In this document: positions 43,128-53,687 of the stretch, piece by piece
Numbering within the stretch: the stretch's first letter is position 1
How the letters are laid out: every line of letters begins with the position of its first letter
Assembly (NCBI GenBank): GCA_025655455.1
Contig: JAHXIV010000056.1
Coordinates: 1 to 64,000 of the forward strand
Length of the DNA stretch: 64,000 nt
From: a gamma proteobacterium symbiont of Taylorina sp.
GTDB taxonomy: Bacteria > Pseudomonadota > Gammaproteobacteria > GRL18
Direction: 5' to 3'
Position numbers and translations under genes: made by a program
Notes under the pieces: model-generated
Database searches by the model: none
The model's input: only the letters and a program-made list of their open reading frames with translations
What the model was told of the DNA's origin: nothing

Positions 43128-44366
43128 TTACCAACTAATTTTAACCTCAAGTACAGCTTGAGCAGAACTCTTGTGTACGGTTAAAAGCAGATTGTTTTGT
43201 GTAATTTCAACACCTTCTTTGGGTATAGAATGTGTTTTATGAACAATAAATCCAGCCAGTGTAGTATATTTTCCGATAGGAATATTGATGTCTAATTGTT
43301 CGCATAATACGTCCAGCTCTATCCTTGCATTGACAATATAATCCCTCTCTCCCATACAACGAATAAACTGATCCTGATCTTCATGATGGCTGTCATATTC
43401 ATCCTCCAGATCTTCTACAACTTCCTCCATAATATCTTCAAGAGCAACAATTCCTTCTGCTCCGCCAAATTCATCCACCACTATGGCGACAACTATTCCA
43501 GCGCTTCTAAGTTCAAACATCAGATCTTTGATGCTTTTTAGTGCAGGTACGTAAAATGCGGGCTGAATAAATTCAGTAATCGGTGTTTCAGGATCAATAT
43601 TAATTAAATCCAGTGTATTTAAAACACCAATAATTTTATCAATACGCTGATCATAAACCGGCAAACGGATATGGGATTTTTCCACTGAAATCTGTTTTGC
43701 ATCTCCACAGCTAATTCCTTTTTCAACGGCACTAACATCAATCAGGGGCAGCATAATCTCTTTGACGGTTGTTTCAGAAAAATTAAACATTCTTCTGATC
43801 ATGTTTTGTTCTACCGGCTGTATATCACCTGCAGAAACCGCCGGCATTTGCAGCATGGTGACAATTTCTTCACGCAGAGTAAAAGGGTTTTGATTATTTC
43901 CACCTGATAATTTAGCCAGTTGTCGGGTTAAAAAACTAAAGACAGCTAATATAGGATAAAAAAGGATAGAACAGTAATATAAAATAAAGATAATATAAGG
44001 TGTGATGACATCGGCACGTTGCTGAAAAATACTTTTTGGTACAATTTCCCCAAAAACCCATATCAGGGGAGCAATCAGAACAACAGCCAGCCAGCTGCCA
44101 TTTTCACCAAACAGGTGAATCATTAAAGCTGCAGCCATCGTCGTATTGGTTACAACAGAAATATTAGTCCCTATCAAAGTAATTGATAATAACCATTCCG
44201 GATTTTCCAACATTTTTAAAGCCAGTTTTGCCCCCCTGGATCCCTTTGCGGCTCTATGTCTTAACTTTAGCTGATCTGCACTGACAATCGCCATTTCAGA
44301 ACCGGAGAAAAAACCTTCCAGTAAGAGACAAAGAAAAATAATCAATAAGGTAGTAGAAACTTCCAT
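43128..44366 (-). CDS. CNNM/CorC-family (DUF21 + CBS + CorC_HlyC) membrane protein
   Basis: EGFFSGSEMAIVSADQLKLRH, CBS pair, VVDEFGGAEGIVALEDIMEEVVEDLEDEYD. Confidence 0.92.
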   Translation of the reverse strand: MEVSTTLLIIFLCLLLEGFFSGSEMAIVSADQLKLRHRAAKGSRGAKLALKMLENPEWLLSITLIGTNISVVTNTTMAAALMIHLFGENGSWLAVVLIAPLIWVFGEIVPKSIFQQRADVITPYIIFILYYCSILFYPILAVFSFLTRQLAKLSGGNNQNPFTLREEIVTMLQMPAVSAGDIQPVEQNMIRRMFNFSETTVKEIMLPLIDVSAVEKGISCGDAKQISVEKSHIRLPVYDQRIDKIIGVLNTLDLINIDPETPITEFIQPAFYVPALKSIKDLMFELRSAGIVVAIVVDEFGGAEGIVALEDIMEEVVEDLEDEYDSHHEDQDQFIRCMGERDYIVNARIELDVLCEQLDINIPIGKYTTLAGFIVHKTHSIPKEGVEITQNNLLLTVHKSSAQAVLEVKISW

Positions 44367-44368
44367 TG

Positions 44369-45802
44369 TTAGTTACTCTCCTTGTCAGATTTTTCAGGAC
44401 GATCAAAATCATCGGCTTCGATTACTGTGTCTATTAGCTCATCACAATGTGCAAGAGGGCTATTGTCAGATATAATTTCCTCCTCATTCGTCATTGAGTT
44501 GCTCAGTTTTTCTACCTGCAGTTCTTCAATTCTGTTTCTAACCACATTTAAAACACTAAATCTAAAGTCTTGAATATCTATTATTTCACCTCTGTCAGGC
44601 AGTTCTCCAAAAGCATGTAATACAAAGCCGGCTACTGTTTCCATATTACTTTCACTGAGCATACTATTAAAATAGTCATTAAATTCATCCAGTGAAAGTG
44701 TGCCATGTAATAAATAACGATTATTATCTATTTTCTGAACCTGTACCTGTTCCAGTTTATCTGATGGACTGGGAATATCACCAAAAATGCATTCCAGCAG
44801 ATCTTCCATTGTGACCAGACCTGTTATACCTCCGTACTCATCAACAGTAAGAGCAAAAGATCGTTTATTTTTTCTAAAATTACCAAAAAGTTCAATTGCA
44901 GATTTGGATTCAGGGACAAAATAGGGTTTTCTTAATATTTTCAGCAAAGCTTTTTGCTCTTTATCAAAATCACCAAAATCTATATCTAAAAGATCCCTGG
45001 CATGCAGAATACCGATAATATCATCCCTATGCTCATTATAAACAGGAAAGCGTGATTGTTTGGTTTGCCGTTGAGTTTCCACTATCTTTAATATTGGGGT
45101 ATCAAAGGGAATAAAAGTAATATCCGATCGGGGCGTTAACATATCTTCAAGTTTTTTATTGCCAAATTCAAAGATCCTTTCAATAAACCCCGCTTCATGT
45201 TGATCCAGTGCGCCCTTGCCGACAGCGTCCTGTGCTAAGGTTCTGACCATATCTTCTGTGACCAGATTACCCCGGGATCGCTCTTTTCCAATCAGCATGG
45301 TGATAAAAAAATCTGAAACATGTCTTACTACCCAGCGTAGTGGTGTGATCATACGTGAAAAAATTTCAATGGGACGGCTTTCAAAACCGGCAAAAGCAAC
45401 TCTATTGCGAATAGCCAGAGTCTTGGGGGTGATTTCACCAAAAATTAATAGAATGGGAACCATAATAAACAGATTATAGAGCTTATTTTCTGCACCAAAA
45501 AGTTGAATAATCATGGAAGTGGAAATAACAGAAGCAGTGACATTGACAAATTCGTTGCCAATTAAAATAGTCACAATTAAACGTCGTGGTTCAGAAAGTA
45601 GTTTTTCAATCAGGCTTGCATTAGGGTTATTATCTTTTTTCATCTGTTCAAGATGGACGCTATCCAGAGAGAATAGCGCTGTCTCTGAACTGGAAAAAAA
45701 ACCGGACAAGCCCAATAATATAATAAAAAGGACTATTTCAAGTAAAATAATAAAATCCACCAAAATTTCTCCAAAAATGGCTATAGTAGCAATAATTAAC
45801 AA
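44369..45802 (-). CDS. CNNM/CorC-family (DUF21 + CBS + CorC_HlyC) membrane protein
   Basis: SGFFSSSETALFSLDSVHLEQM, MLTPRSDITFIPFDT, TVDEYGGITGLVTMEDLLECIFGDI. Confidence 0.92.
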   Translation of the reverse strand: MLIIATIAIFGEILVDFIILLEIVLFIILLGLSGFFSSSETALFSLDSVHLEQMKKDNNPNASLIEKLLSEPRRLIVTILIGNEFVNVTASVISTSMIIQLFGAENKLYNLFIMVPILLIFGEITPKTLAIRNRVAFAGFESRPIEIFSRMITPLRWVVRHVSDFFITMLIGKERSRGNLVTEDMVRTLAQDAVGKGALDQHEAGFIERIFEFGNKKLEDMLTPRSDITFIPFDTPILKIVETQRQTKQSRFPVYNEHRDDIIGILHARDLLDIDFGDFDKEQKALLKILRKPYFVPESKSAIELFGNFRKNKRSFALTVDEYGGITGLVTMEDLLECIFGDIPSPSDKLEQVQVQKIDNNRYLLHGTLSLDEFNDYFNSMLSESNMETVAGFVLHAFGELPDRGEIIDIQDFRFSVLNVVRNRIEELQVEKLSNSMTNEEEIISDNSPLAHCDELIDTVIEADDFDRPEKSDKESN

Positions 45803-45963
45803 ATGATGACATATTTTTTATATACGTGATATATAAATTTTATAAAGTAATCTTTAATAAAGTTCAGTTAGAGAGCTGATTTCCAATGCTGACAGAGCGC
45901 TTTATCAGGTAAAAAAGTCGGGTTGAAGTAGGTGTGCTATATACCTAAAAAACTCAGCTAAAT

Positions 45964-47040
45964 CTACAAGAATGTGTGATAAGGTTTTATTCTTTTCCAC
46001 CAGCGCTTAATTAATTTCTTTGTAAACAGCAGTCTTTTTCCTGTCGGGGATATTAATTGAACTTCAGTAATTTTGCCTGATTTGATATCTTTCAGTAGTG
46101 GTTCTAAATACTGTTTTTCAAATTGTTGTAATAAACCAACCCGGCTGAATATATCCCTGTTTTGTGCAGCCTGCATAAAATCATCAATAATATAAATAAC
46201 ATGCTGCTGTTCTGATAATAAATAGCCGCCGCTTAAATCAGCATAAGAATAATGGTTCAACTGACACAAACCTTTGGCAATGATATTATCCGTATAAATT
46301 AATACATTTGATTGTTCATTCTGCACATTATCGATATTATCAATAGACTCCCCCGCTCCCCAGAACCAGATACTATTGACAGGAATTTTTCCTTGTTTCT
46401 GACGCTCTTTGTTAACAGAACTCTGATGCAGTATCATTTGAAATTCATTAGACAGGTTAATCCAGTGCTGACTGTCTTCCCCGCTATAAAGAAAGGATTT
46501 AAGCGGCTGCATTAAGACCTTTTCAGGTGCTGTTGAATGGAGATTAATAGCTTTGTCAGAGACAATATACCAGCGTTGCGGGGAGATAAACACTAATTGC
46601 CAAAAATATTCTTCCGCAATATCTTGATAAAATTGGTTAATTTCAGAAACAAGTTGTTCAGCTTCATCCTGTGAAATACTTATTTTTGTTTCAGCCAATA
46701 GCAATTGATCTCTGTCCGGAGCCATAAAACAAGGGTCAGCCCGCATTATCCAGACATTTTTTTTCAGGCAATGCTTTGTGGTAGAAGTTTTTATATCAAA
46801 TAGATAGGAAAACCCTGCAATAGGTAATTGAGTCGCATTGTTCTGATGAGAATAACCTAATTCATTAAACAGGCAGCTGTAATAATCATTGTAGGGGATA
46901 ATTTTTTTTGTCAGTGTTCCACGTGACAATAAAGTAGAAAAAGCAGTTAATTCAGGTAATTCAGAAGCGGGTAGTTGTTTAAGATCAGGCACCGGATCAA
47001 AGAGATCCGGTACTATTAATGAAACTTGTTTATCTGACAT
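45964..47040 (-). CDS. Conserved protein resembling proteobacterial phosphoglycerate mutase/RpfE-like proteins (uncertain)
   Basis: SLIVPDLFDPVPDLKQLPASELPELTAFSTLLSRG.., WIMRADPCFMAPDRDQLLLAETK; family assignment from memory. Confidence 0.5.
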   Translation of the reverse strand: MSDKQVSLIVPDLFDPVPDLKQLPASELPELTAFSTLLSRGTLTKKIIPYNDYYSCLFNELGYSHQNNATQLPIAGFSYLFDIKTSTTKHCLKKNVWIMRADPCFMAPDRDQLLLAETKISISQDEAEQLVSEINQFYQDIAEEYFWQLVFISPQRWYIVSDKAINLHSTAPEKVLMQPLKSFLYSGEDSQHWINLSNEFQMILHQSSVNKERQKQGKIPVNSIWFWGAGESIDNIDNVQNEQSNVLIYTDNIIAKGLCQLNHYSYADLSGGYLLSEQQHVIYIIDDFMQAAQNRDIFSRVGLLQQFEKQYLEPLLKDIKSGKITEVQLISPTGKRLLFTKKLIKRWWKRIKPYHTFL

Positions 47041-47063
47041 AAATTTATCAGGTTGATGGAACC

Positions 47064-48389
47064 CTAATCTGCATCCAGGTGTTCCAGGCGGATACGGGTA
47101 ACATCACCATCAACCACATCCAGAGCATGAATTTTTTGCAAAGCAGTATTCATATTTTTTTCAATAGTCGTATGAGTAATAATAATAATGGTAGACTTAT
47201 TATCGCTGCCATGCTCCTTTTGCAGCATAGAATCAATACTAATATTATTTTCGGCAAGAATGCTGGTAATATTGGCTAATACACCGGTTTCGTCAGAAGC
47301 TGCAATACGTAAATAATAAGCAGTTTCAACTTCATCAATAGCTAATATCGGTGTATCAGATAATGATTCAGGCTGAAAGGCTAAATGCGGTACTCTGTTT
47401 TCAGGATCGGTGGTCAGTACACGAACCACATCCACAATATCTGCAACAACAGCAGACGCTGTGGGTTCTGCTCCTGCCCCTGCCCCATAATAGAGTGTAG
47501 AACCCACAGCATCACCTTCAACCAGAACCGCATTCATAACACCGTCAACATTGGCAATCAGACAACGTTTTGGAATCAGGGTAGGATGAACCCGCAGTTC
47601 AATTCCATTTTTAGTACGACGGCTAACACCAAGATGTTTAATACTGAATCCCAGTTCAGTGGCATAATCCACATCTTCTCTGGTAATTTTACTGATCCCT
47701 TCGGTATAAGCTTTTTCAAATTGCAGGGGAATTCCGAAAGCAATGGAAGCCAGAATTGTCAATTTATGTGCAGCATCAATACCTTCCACATCAAATGTCG
47801 GATCAGCTTCTGCATAGCCAAGACGCTGCGCTTCTGCCAGCACTGAATTAAAATCACGCTGCTTATCACGCATTTCTGTTAATATAAAATTACCTGTTCC
47901 ATTGATAATACCGGCAAGCCATTCAATATTATTTCCAGTCAGTCCTTCCCTAATCGCCTTAATAATAGGAATACCACCGGCAACTGCAGCTTCAAAAGCA
48001 ACCATTACGCCTTTTTTCTGAGCGGCAGAAAAGATTTCATTACCATGTTTAGCAATGAGTGCTTTATTGGCAGTAACAACATGTTTGCCATTGGCAATCG
48101 CCTTGAGTACCAGTTCTCTTGCCAGTGTAACTCCGCCAATGAGTTCAACAACAATTGAGACCTCCGGATCAGTAACTACTCCAATTGGATTTTCAGTTAA
48201 TTTAATACCATCAGTTTTGCAAATACGGGGCTTGTTAATATCCCTTGCTGATGCGTGGCTGATCACAATACCACGACCAGCTCGACGAGAAATTTCTTCT
48301 GCATTGCGTTGTAATACATTGACAGTACCACCGCCAACAGTACCTAATCCTAATAATCCAACCTTAACCGGTTTCAATTGATTCTCCAT
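47064..48389 (-). CDS. hom: Homoserine dehydrogenase
   Basis: VGLLGLGTVGGGTVNVLQRN, VVTANKALIAKHGNEIF, GIINGTGNFILTEM; C-terminal ACT domain. Confidence 0.96.
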   Translation of the reverse strand: MENQLKPVKVGLLGLGTVGGGTVNVLQRNAEEISRRAGRGIVISHASARDINKPRICKTDGIKLTENPIGVVTDPEVSIVVELIGGVTLARELVLKAIANGKHVVTANKALIAKHGNEIFSAAQKKGVMVAFEAAVAGGIPIIKAIREGLTGNNIEWLAGIINGTGNFILTEMRDKQRDFNSVLAEAQRLGYAEADPTFDVEGIDAAHKLTILASIAFGIPLQFEKAYTEGISKITREDVDYATELGFSIKHLGVSRRTKNGIELRVHPTLIPKRCLIANVDGVMNAVLVEGDAVGSTLYYGAGAGAEPTASAVVADIVDVVRVLTTDPENRVPHLAFQPESLSDTPILAIDEVETAYYLRIAASDETGVLANITSILAENNISIDSMLQKEHGSDNKSTIIIITHTTIEKNMNTALQKIHALDVVDGDVTRIRLEHLDAD

Positions 48390-48424
48390 TTAAACATTAA
48401 TTTATTTGCGCGGCATTATAGCAA

Positions 48425-49624
48425 TTATGAAGCAAAAACCCCAACTTTATCTTTTTTAAACATATCTTTTAAGCAGCGCAAAGCCTGGCGAGTACGGTGT
48501 TCATTTTCAATTAAACTAAAACGCACATGATCATCGCCATATTCACCAAAACCAACCCCCGGTGAAACGGCAACCTTAGCATCAATTAATAGTTTCTTTG
48601 AGAATTCAAGCGATCCCATGGCCTTATATTCCAGAGGTATCGGTGCCCAGACAAACATGGTTGCCTTGGGTTTTTCAACATCCCAGCCTATTGAGTCCAG
48701 ACCTGAACAGAGAACATCTCGTCTATCCTGATACATGGCACGAATTTGTTCGACACATTCCTGAGGACCATCTAATGCATGAATCGCAGCAACCTGAATG
48801 GGCGTAAACATGCCGTAATCAAGATAGGACTTCATTCGTGTCAGTGCGGCAACAAGCGTGGGATTCCCACACATAAAACCAACCCGCCAGCCCGGCATAT
48901 TATAAGTTTTTGATAATGAATAAAATTCAACAGCAATTTCTTTTGCTCCGGGTACTTGCAGTATTGAAGGTGCTTTGTAACCATCAAAAACAATTTCAGC
49001 ATAAGCGATATCATGAACCACCCATATTTTATGCTCTTTTGCAATTTTAACTACTTTTTCAAAGAAATCTAATTCCACACAATGCGTGGTTGGATTACCG
49101 GGGAAATTAAGTACCAGCATCTTTGGCTTTGGCCAGGAGTTCTTAATCGCATTTTCCAATTCTGCAAAAAAATCAATATCCGGTGTCATGGGTACATGAC
49201 GAATATCTGCACCGGCAATCACAAAACCATAGGGATGAATAGGATAAGAAGGATTAGGAACCAACACAGCATCACCCGGTCCCACGGTGGCCAGAGCAAG
49301 ATGAGCCAATCCTTCCTTAGAACCTATCGTGACAATCGCTTCTGATTCCGGATCCAGATCAACATCATAACTACGTTTATACCAGTTGCAAATGGCTTTA
49401 CGTAAACGGGGAACGCCGCGAGACATTGAATAACGGTGGGTATCGTTACGTTGGGTTGCTTCAACCATTTTATCAACAATATGTTTAGGTGTCGGTTGAT
49501 CCGGATTACCCATACCAAAGTCAATAATGTCCTCACCACGGGCTCGCGCCTCTGCTTTTAATGCATTAACAATATTAAAAACATAGGGTGGTAAGCGTTT
49601 AATACGCTGAAAGTCATCGTTCAA
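48425..49624 (-). CDS. alaC: Class I/II aminotransferase (AlaC-type)
   Basis: [42 protein letters not shown]. Confidence 0.9.
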   Translation of the reverse strand: MNDDFQRIKRLPPYVFNIVNALKAEARARGEDIIDFGMGNPDQPTPKHIVDKMVEATQRNDTHRYSMSRGVPRLRKAICNWYKRSYDVDLDPESEAIVTIGSKEGLAHLALATVGPGDAVLVPNPSYPIHPYGFVIAGADIRHVPMTPDIDFFAELENAIKNSWPKPKMLVLNFPGNPTTHCVELDFFEKVVKIAKEHKIWVVHDIAYAEIVFDGYKAPSILQVPGAKEIAVEFYSLSKTYNMPGWRVGFMCGNPTLVAALTRMKSYLDYGMFTPIQVAAIHALDGPQECVEQIRAMYQDRRDVLCSGLDSIGWDVEKPKATMFVWAPIPLEYKAMGSLEFSKKLLIDAKVAVSPGVGFGEYGDDHVRFSLIENEHRTRQALRCLKDMFKKDKVGVFAS

Positions 49625-49745
49625 AACAACACCTCATAAAGAAAATCTCATAAAAAATTATATCGAAAAAATTATATTAATATTGATATAATGCTAAAAA
49701 TCAAGCAGCTCAAACCAGTCAATTCAAAACAAAGCAGTTAAAATT

Positions 49746-50159
49746 ATGTTACAACTAGAAACTATTGAAAACTCATATTCTTTTCATTCTTATGACAAAC
49801 AATCGGCCAGTCTTATAAAACCTGACCATAGTATTCACTCTAATCAATCTATTGAAGATACATTAGTTCAAATTTCCAGCACAACAATAATCTATAAAGA
49901 TAAACTGGATAACACTAACCTTCCCGCACAGTTCATGGACTTTGATCAGAACAGCATAACAAGATTACTGGAACATAATGCCGACATTTATCTTATTGGT
50001 ACCGGCTCTATCCCCTGCTTTCCGGAAAAAGAACTATTTAAATATATTACAAAAAATAAATTACCCATTGATTTCATGGATACCGGGGCAGCTTGTAGAA
50101 CCTTTAATATATTAACCGGTGAATATCGTAACGTTGCTGCTTTGATATTCTTCCAGTAG
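49746..50159 (+). CDS. Mth938-like domain (DUF498) protein
   Basis: IYLIGTGSIPCFPEKELFKYITKNKLPIDFMDTGAACRTFNILTGEYRNVAALIF. Confidence 0.82.
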   Translation: MLQLETIENSYSFHSYDKQSASLIKPDHSIHSNQSIEDTLVQISSTTIIYKDKLDNTNLPAQFMDFDQNSITRLLEHNADIYLIGTGSIPCFPEKELFKYITKNKLPIDFMDTGAACRTFNILTGEYRNVAALIFFQ

Positions 50160-50311
50160 AAATATCATCAAATCATTTTCCAGCTTAAAAGCTAATGTTA
50201 CTAAACTTTTCTACCAGCTTCAATGTATAGATAATAAAAATCTGCACAACCATCAGAGCACAAAAGATTCTTGACAAGCCCACATTTGATTCATAGAATA
50301 TGGCGCTATTC

Positions 50312-50545
50312 TTGTGGTGTTTTATTCTTATTCTTAATTTGTTCAGAATAGAAAAAACAGGGAAATTGGTTAAATTCCAATGCTGCCCCCGCAACGGTAA
50401 TTGAATGTACGATAGTGGAATCCACTGTATTCTATCATCTATGATGAGTGTAAAGAATATGGGAAGGAACTATCGATAATTACGCTTTTGATTTAAGGCG
50501 TATTTCTTCATAAGCCCGGAGACCGACCAGGAGAATGACCTTAAC
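50312..50545 (+). promoter_or_regulatory. Cobalamin (AdoCbl-type) riboswitch
   Basis: aaacaGGGAAattGGTtaaAtTCCaatGCTGCCCCCGCAACGGTAA .. GGGAAGGaac .. AGCCCGGAGACCGACC; immediately upstream of the btuB-like gene. Confidence 0.92.
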
Positions 50546-50678
50546 CATGCGGTGGGCAGTGGTTGAAGCGGGCTATCGATCTTATTGATATATCTCAGAC
50601 TCATAGTTCCTTCTTTACTCATTCCCATGCATTTAATCTCATTATTTGTACACGGGGTGTGTGTACTAAGGAAATTCT

Positions 50679-52592
50679 ATGTCTAATCAATCTCATTTTG
50701 TCAGTATAACTTCAATACTGAGCCTTTTTTTATATTCAATACTTTCTTACGCAGAAAGTATTCCGCCAGAATACAGTTCTTCTATGAATTCAGATTTACC
50801 TCAAATTGTAGTGACTGCCACAAGAACAGCCAATACAGTTGATGAAACAATTGCACCGGTCACTATTATCACCAGAGAAGATATTGAACGCAGTCAGGCA
50901 AGTTCTTTAATTGATGTATTGCGAACAGCTCCGGGGGTAAATTTTACCAGCAATGGCGGTATGGGCAGTACCTCCGGAATTTCCATTCGTGGAACCAATA
51001 TTGATCATGTGCTGTATCTCATTGATGGCGTACCGGTTCGTTCTGCAACATCAGGATCTATGACTATTGAATTTATACCATTAGCACAGATTGAACGTAT
51101 TGAAGTTGTACGTGGACCGCGTTCCAGTTTATATGGATCTGATGCCATTGGTGGTGTTGTTCAACTTTTTACCACCAAAAACAAACAGGAAAAAATATCA
51201 GCCAGTATCGGCTATGGTTCTGATAATACCAGGGAATTAACCGGTAGTTATTCTACAGGCAGCAAAACAACTTCTTTTAGTGCTGGCATATCCATTTTGG
51301 ATACAGATGGCTATGATTTTTTTGGGCGTGATTCCTATGGCATGATTAATACGGCTGATAAGGATGATGATGGCTATGAAAATTATTCTATGACATTAAA
51401 TGCCAGTCATAGCATAACTTCAGATTTGGAACTTTCAGGATTTTACTTACGTAGTCAGGGTGAATCTGAGTTTGATGGTTATGCAACTGAGACAACTCAT
51501 CTGGACTTTACAGAGCAGGTTTTTAGCGGTACTCTGGATTATGCCATTAATGAGATTTGGCAAAGTCAGCTGCAGCTCAGCAGAAGCTATGATAAGCAAT
51601 ATAACTATCTGCACAAACTTCCAGCAGGAAATATTTATTATACCGATGCAAAGAGTCATTTTAATACCAGAACCGATCTACTCAATTGGCAAAATGACTT
51701 TGTTCTGCGTGATAGCGATTTAATGACGATTGGTATTGATTATAAAAATGACAAAGTGGATAGTTCAACGGACTTTAGCGAAGATAGCCGCTGGAATAAA
51801 GCCATTTATGGTCAGTATCTATACTATGGTGATATTTTTGATACGCAAGTCTCTGTTAGAAGTGATGACAATGAATCCTTCGGTACACATAACACCTGGA
51901 GTTTTGCGACCGGCTTTGCATTGGATGATGCGGTTCGTGTGACGACTTCCTATGGAACTGCGTTTAAAGCCCCCTCTTTTAACGATTTGTACTGGCCGGC
52001 AGATTTTTTCTTCAAGGGTAATCCTGATCTTAAACCGGAAGAATCATCAAGCTTTGATTTTGGGGTAGAAATCACAACAGGAAAAACACTCTGGAGCGCT
52101 CACTATTTTGATACTGAAGTGGATAATTTAATCACCTACGTTGATTCATATCCAGATGTCAGTATGATGGAAAATGTATCTAAGGCCAGTATAGACGGCT
52201 TTGAATTAACGGTTAATAGTGAAATATTGGGTTTTGAAGTAACTGCCAATGTTTCATTTGTCAACCCGCTTGATCAGGAAAGCGGAAAAATACTGGCACG
52301 CAGAAGTAAGAGAAATATTAATATTTCTGTGGATAAAAGTTCAGGACAATTAAGTTATGGTGCCTCAATAATTGCCAGTTCAGAAAGATATAATAAAGTT
52401 GATGAACAGGAACGACTGGCAGGTTTTGGCTTGCTCAATATTCGCAGCGCATGGCGATTTAACAAGCATTGGACAGTAAAGGCAAAGATTGATAATCTTC
52501 TGGATAAAGACTATGTCTTAACTCAGCAAGGTGGTTTTGACTACAAACAACCCGATCGCTTTGCTTTTGCTTCTATTCATTATCAAATGTAA
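50679..52592 (+). CDS. btuB: TonB-dependent vitamin B12 outer-membrane receptor
   Basis: TonB box/plug (LPQIVVTATRTANTVDETIAPVTIITREDIERSQASSLIDVLRTAPGV), beta barrel with LLDKDYVLTQQGGFDYKQPDRFAFASIHYQM; under the cobalamin riboswitch. Confidence 0.92.
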   Translation: MSNQSHFVSITSILSLFLYSILSYAESIPPEYSSSMNSDLPQIVVTATRTANTVDETIAPVTIITREDIERSQASSLIDVLRTAPGVNFTSNGGMGSTSGISIRGTNIDHVLYLIDGVPVRSATSGSMTIEFIPLAQIERIEVVRGPRSSLYGSDAIGGVVQLFTTKNKQEKISASIGYGSDNTRELTGSYSTGSKTTSFSAGISILDTDGYDFFGRDSYGMINTADKDDDGYENYSMTLNASHSITSDLELSGFYLRSQGESEFDGYATETTHLDFTEQVFSGTLDYAINEIWQSQLQLSRSYDKQYNYLHKLPAGNIYYTDAKSHFNTRTDLLNWQNDFVLRDSDLMTIGIDYKNDKVDSSTDFSEDSRWNKAIYGQYLYYGDIFDTQVSVRSDDNESFGTHNTWSFATGFALDDAVRVTTSYGTAFKAPSFNDLYWPADFFFKGNPDLKPEESSSFDFGVEITTGKTLWSAHYFDTEVDNLITYVDSYPDVSMMENVSKASIDGFELTVNSEILGFEVTANVSFVNPLDQESGKILARRSKRNINISVDKSSGQLSYGASIIASSERYNKVDEQERLAGFGLLNIRSAWRFNKHWTVKAKIDNLLDKDYVLTQQGGFDYKQPDRFAFASIHYQM

Positions 52593-52620
52593 TCTTTCTC
52601 TTCATGGATTGCTATTCCCA

Positions 52621-52700
52621 AGGGGGCGGAGCCAAATGGTATTAAATATTATAACTTATATTAACATCAGGCAGTACATAACATTTGACTCCGACCCCCT
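52621..52700. repeat. Palindromic REPIN/MITE-like element, copy C
   Basis: AGGGGGCGGAGCCAAATGGTAT ... AACATTTGACTCCGACCCCCT. Confidence 0.85.
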
Positions 52701-52712
52701 ACCCATTATCTT

Positions 52713-53687
52713 ATGTTAATAAACAACAAATTTTTATTTTTGACCTGTCTTATTCTGCTTGTACTCATCAGCTTTGTCTTTTCATTGCTGACGGGTTCAA
52801 GCAAGCTCTCATCAAATGATATTATTTCACTTTTTAATGGTACTGCTTCTCCGCTGCTGCAAACTTTGATTTTTGAACTGCGTTTGCCCCGTGCTCTGGC
52901 TGCTTTTGCTGCAGGTGCACTCTTATCTCTGGCAGGTGTCCTGATGCAGGTATTATTGAGAAATCCACTGGCTGACCCATACGTGCTTGGGGTTTCAGGT
53001 GGTTCGGCTCTGGCTGCTTTACTGGCTATGTTGATGGGTGTAAACAGCTTACTTATGACAGGCAGTGCATTTATCGGCGCATTGATTTCCATTCTACTGG
53101 TGTTTGTATTTTCGCATCAATCCGGCAGCTGGACAGTGTCAAGATTGTTGTTAACCGGGATTATATTAGCTTCCGGCTGGGGAGCCATGATCAGTTTTAT
53201 ACTGGTGATAGCCCCTGCAGAACAGGTTCATGGTATGTTATTCTGGCTGATGGGCGATCTAAGTTATGACAGACCTCTACTACCTGCTTATCTTATATTA
53301 TTGTGCGGTCTGATATTTTCTATGCTTATCAGTCGTCAATTAAATATTATGCTCTGGGGTGATCTTCAGGCAGGCAGTCTGGGTATTCAAATCAAAAACC
53401 TCAGATTAAAAATCTTTTTCTTATCTTCCTTAATGACGGCAGGTGCCATTACCTTAGCTGGAAGTATTGGTTTTGTCGGTCTGGTTATCCCACATCTGGT
53501 AAGACTGGTATTGGGCACTGATCATCGTTACCTATTGCCGGCCAGTGCATTAACCGGGGGAGCATTATTAATCATTGCAGATACACTGGCCAGAACAATA
53601 CTATCACCACAGCAATTGCCTGTTGGAATTTTAACTGCCTTAATCGGCGTTCCATTATTTCTATATCTTCTGAAAAAGAGTACATAA
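52713..53687 (+). CDS. btuC: FecCD/BtuC-family ABC transporter permease
   Basis: LRLPRALAAFAAGALLSLAGVLMQVLLRNPLADPYVLGVSGGSALAAL, GFVGLVIPHLVRLVLGTDHRYLLPASAL. Confidence 0.93.
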   Translation: MLINNKFLFLTCLILLVLISFVFSLLTGSSKLSSNDIISLFNGTASPLLQTLIFELRLPRALAAFAAGALLSLAGVLMQVLLRNPLADPYVLGVSGGSALAALLAMLMGVNSLLMTGSAFIGALISILLVFVFSHQSGSWTVSRLLLTGIILASGWGAMISFILVIAPAEQVHGMLFWLMGDLSYDRPLLPAYLILLCGLIFSMLISRQLNIMLWGDLQAGSLGIQIKNLRLKIFFLSSLMTAGAITLAGSIGFVGLVIPHLVRLVLGTDHRYLLPASALTGGALLIIADTLARTILSPQQLPVGILTALIGVPLFLYLLKKST

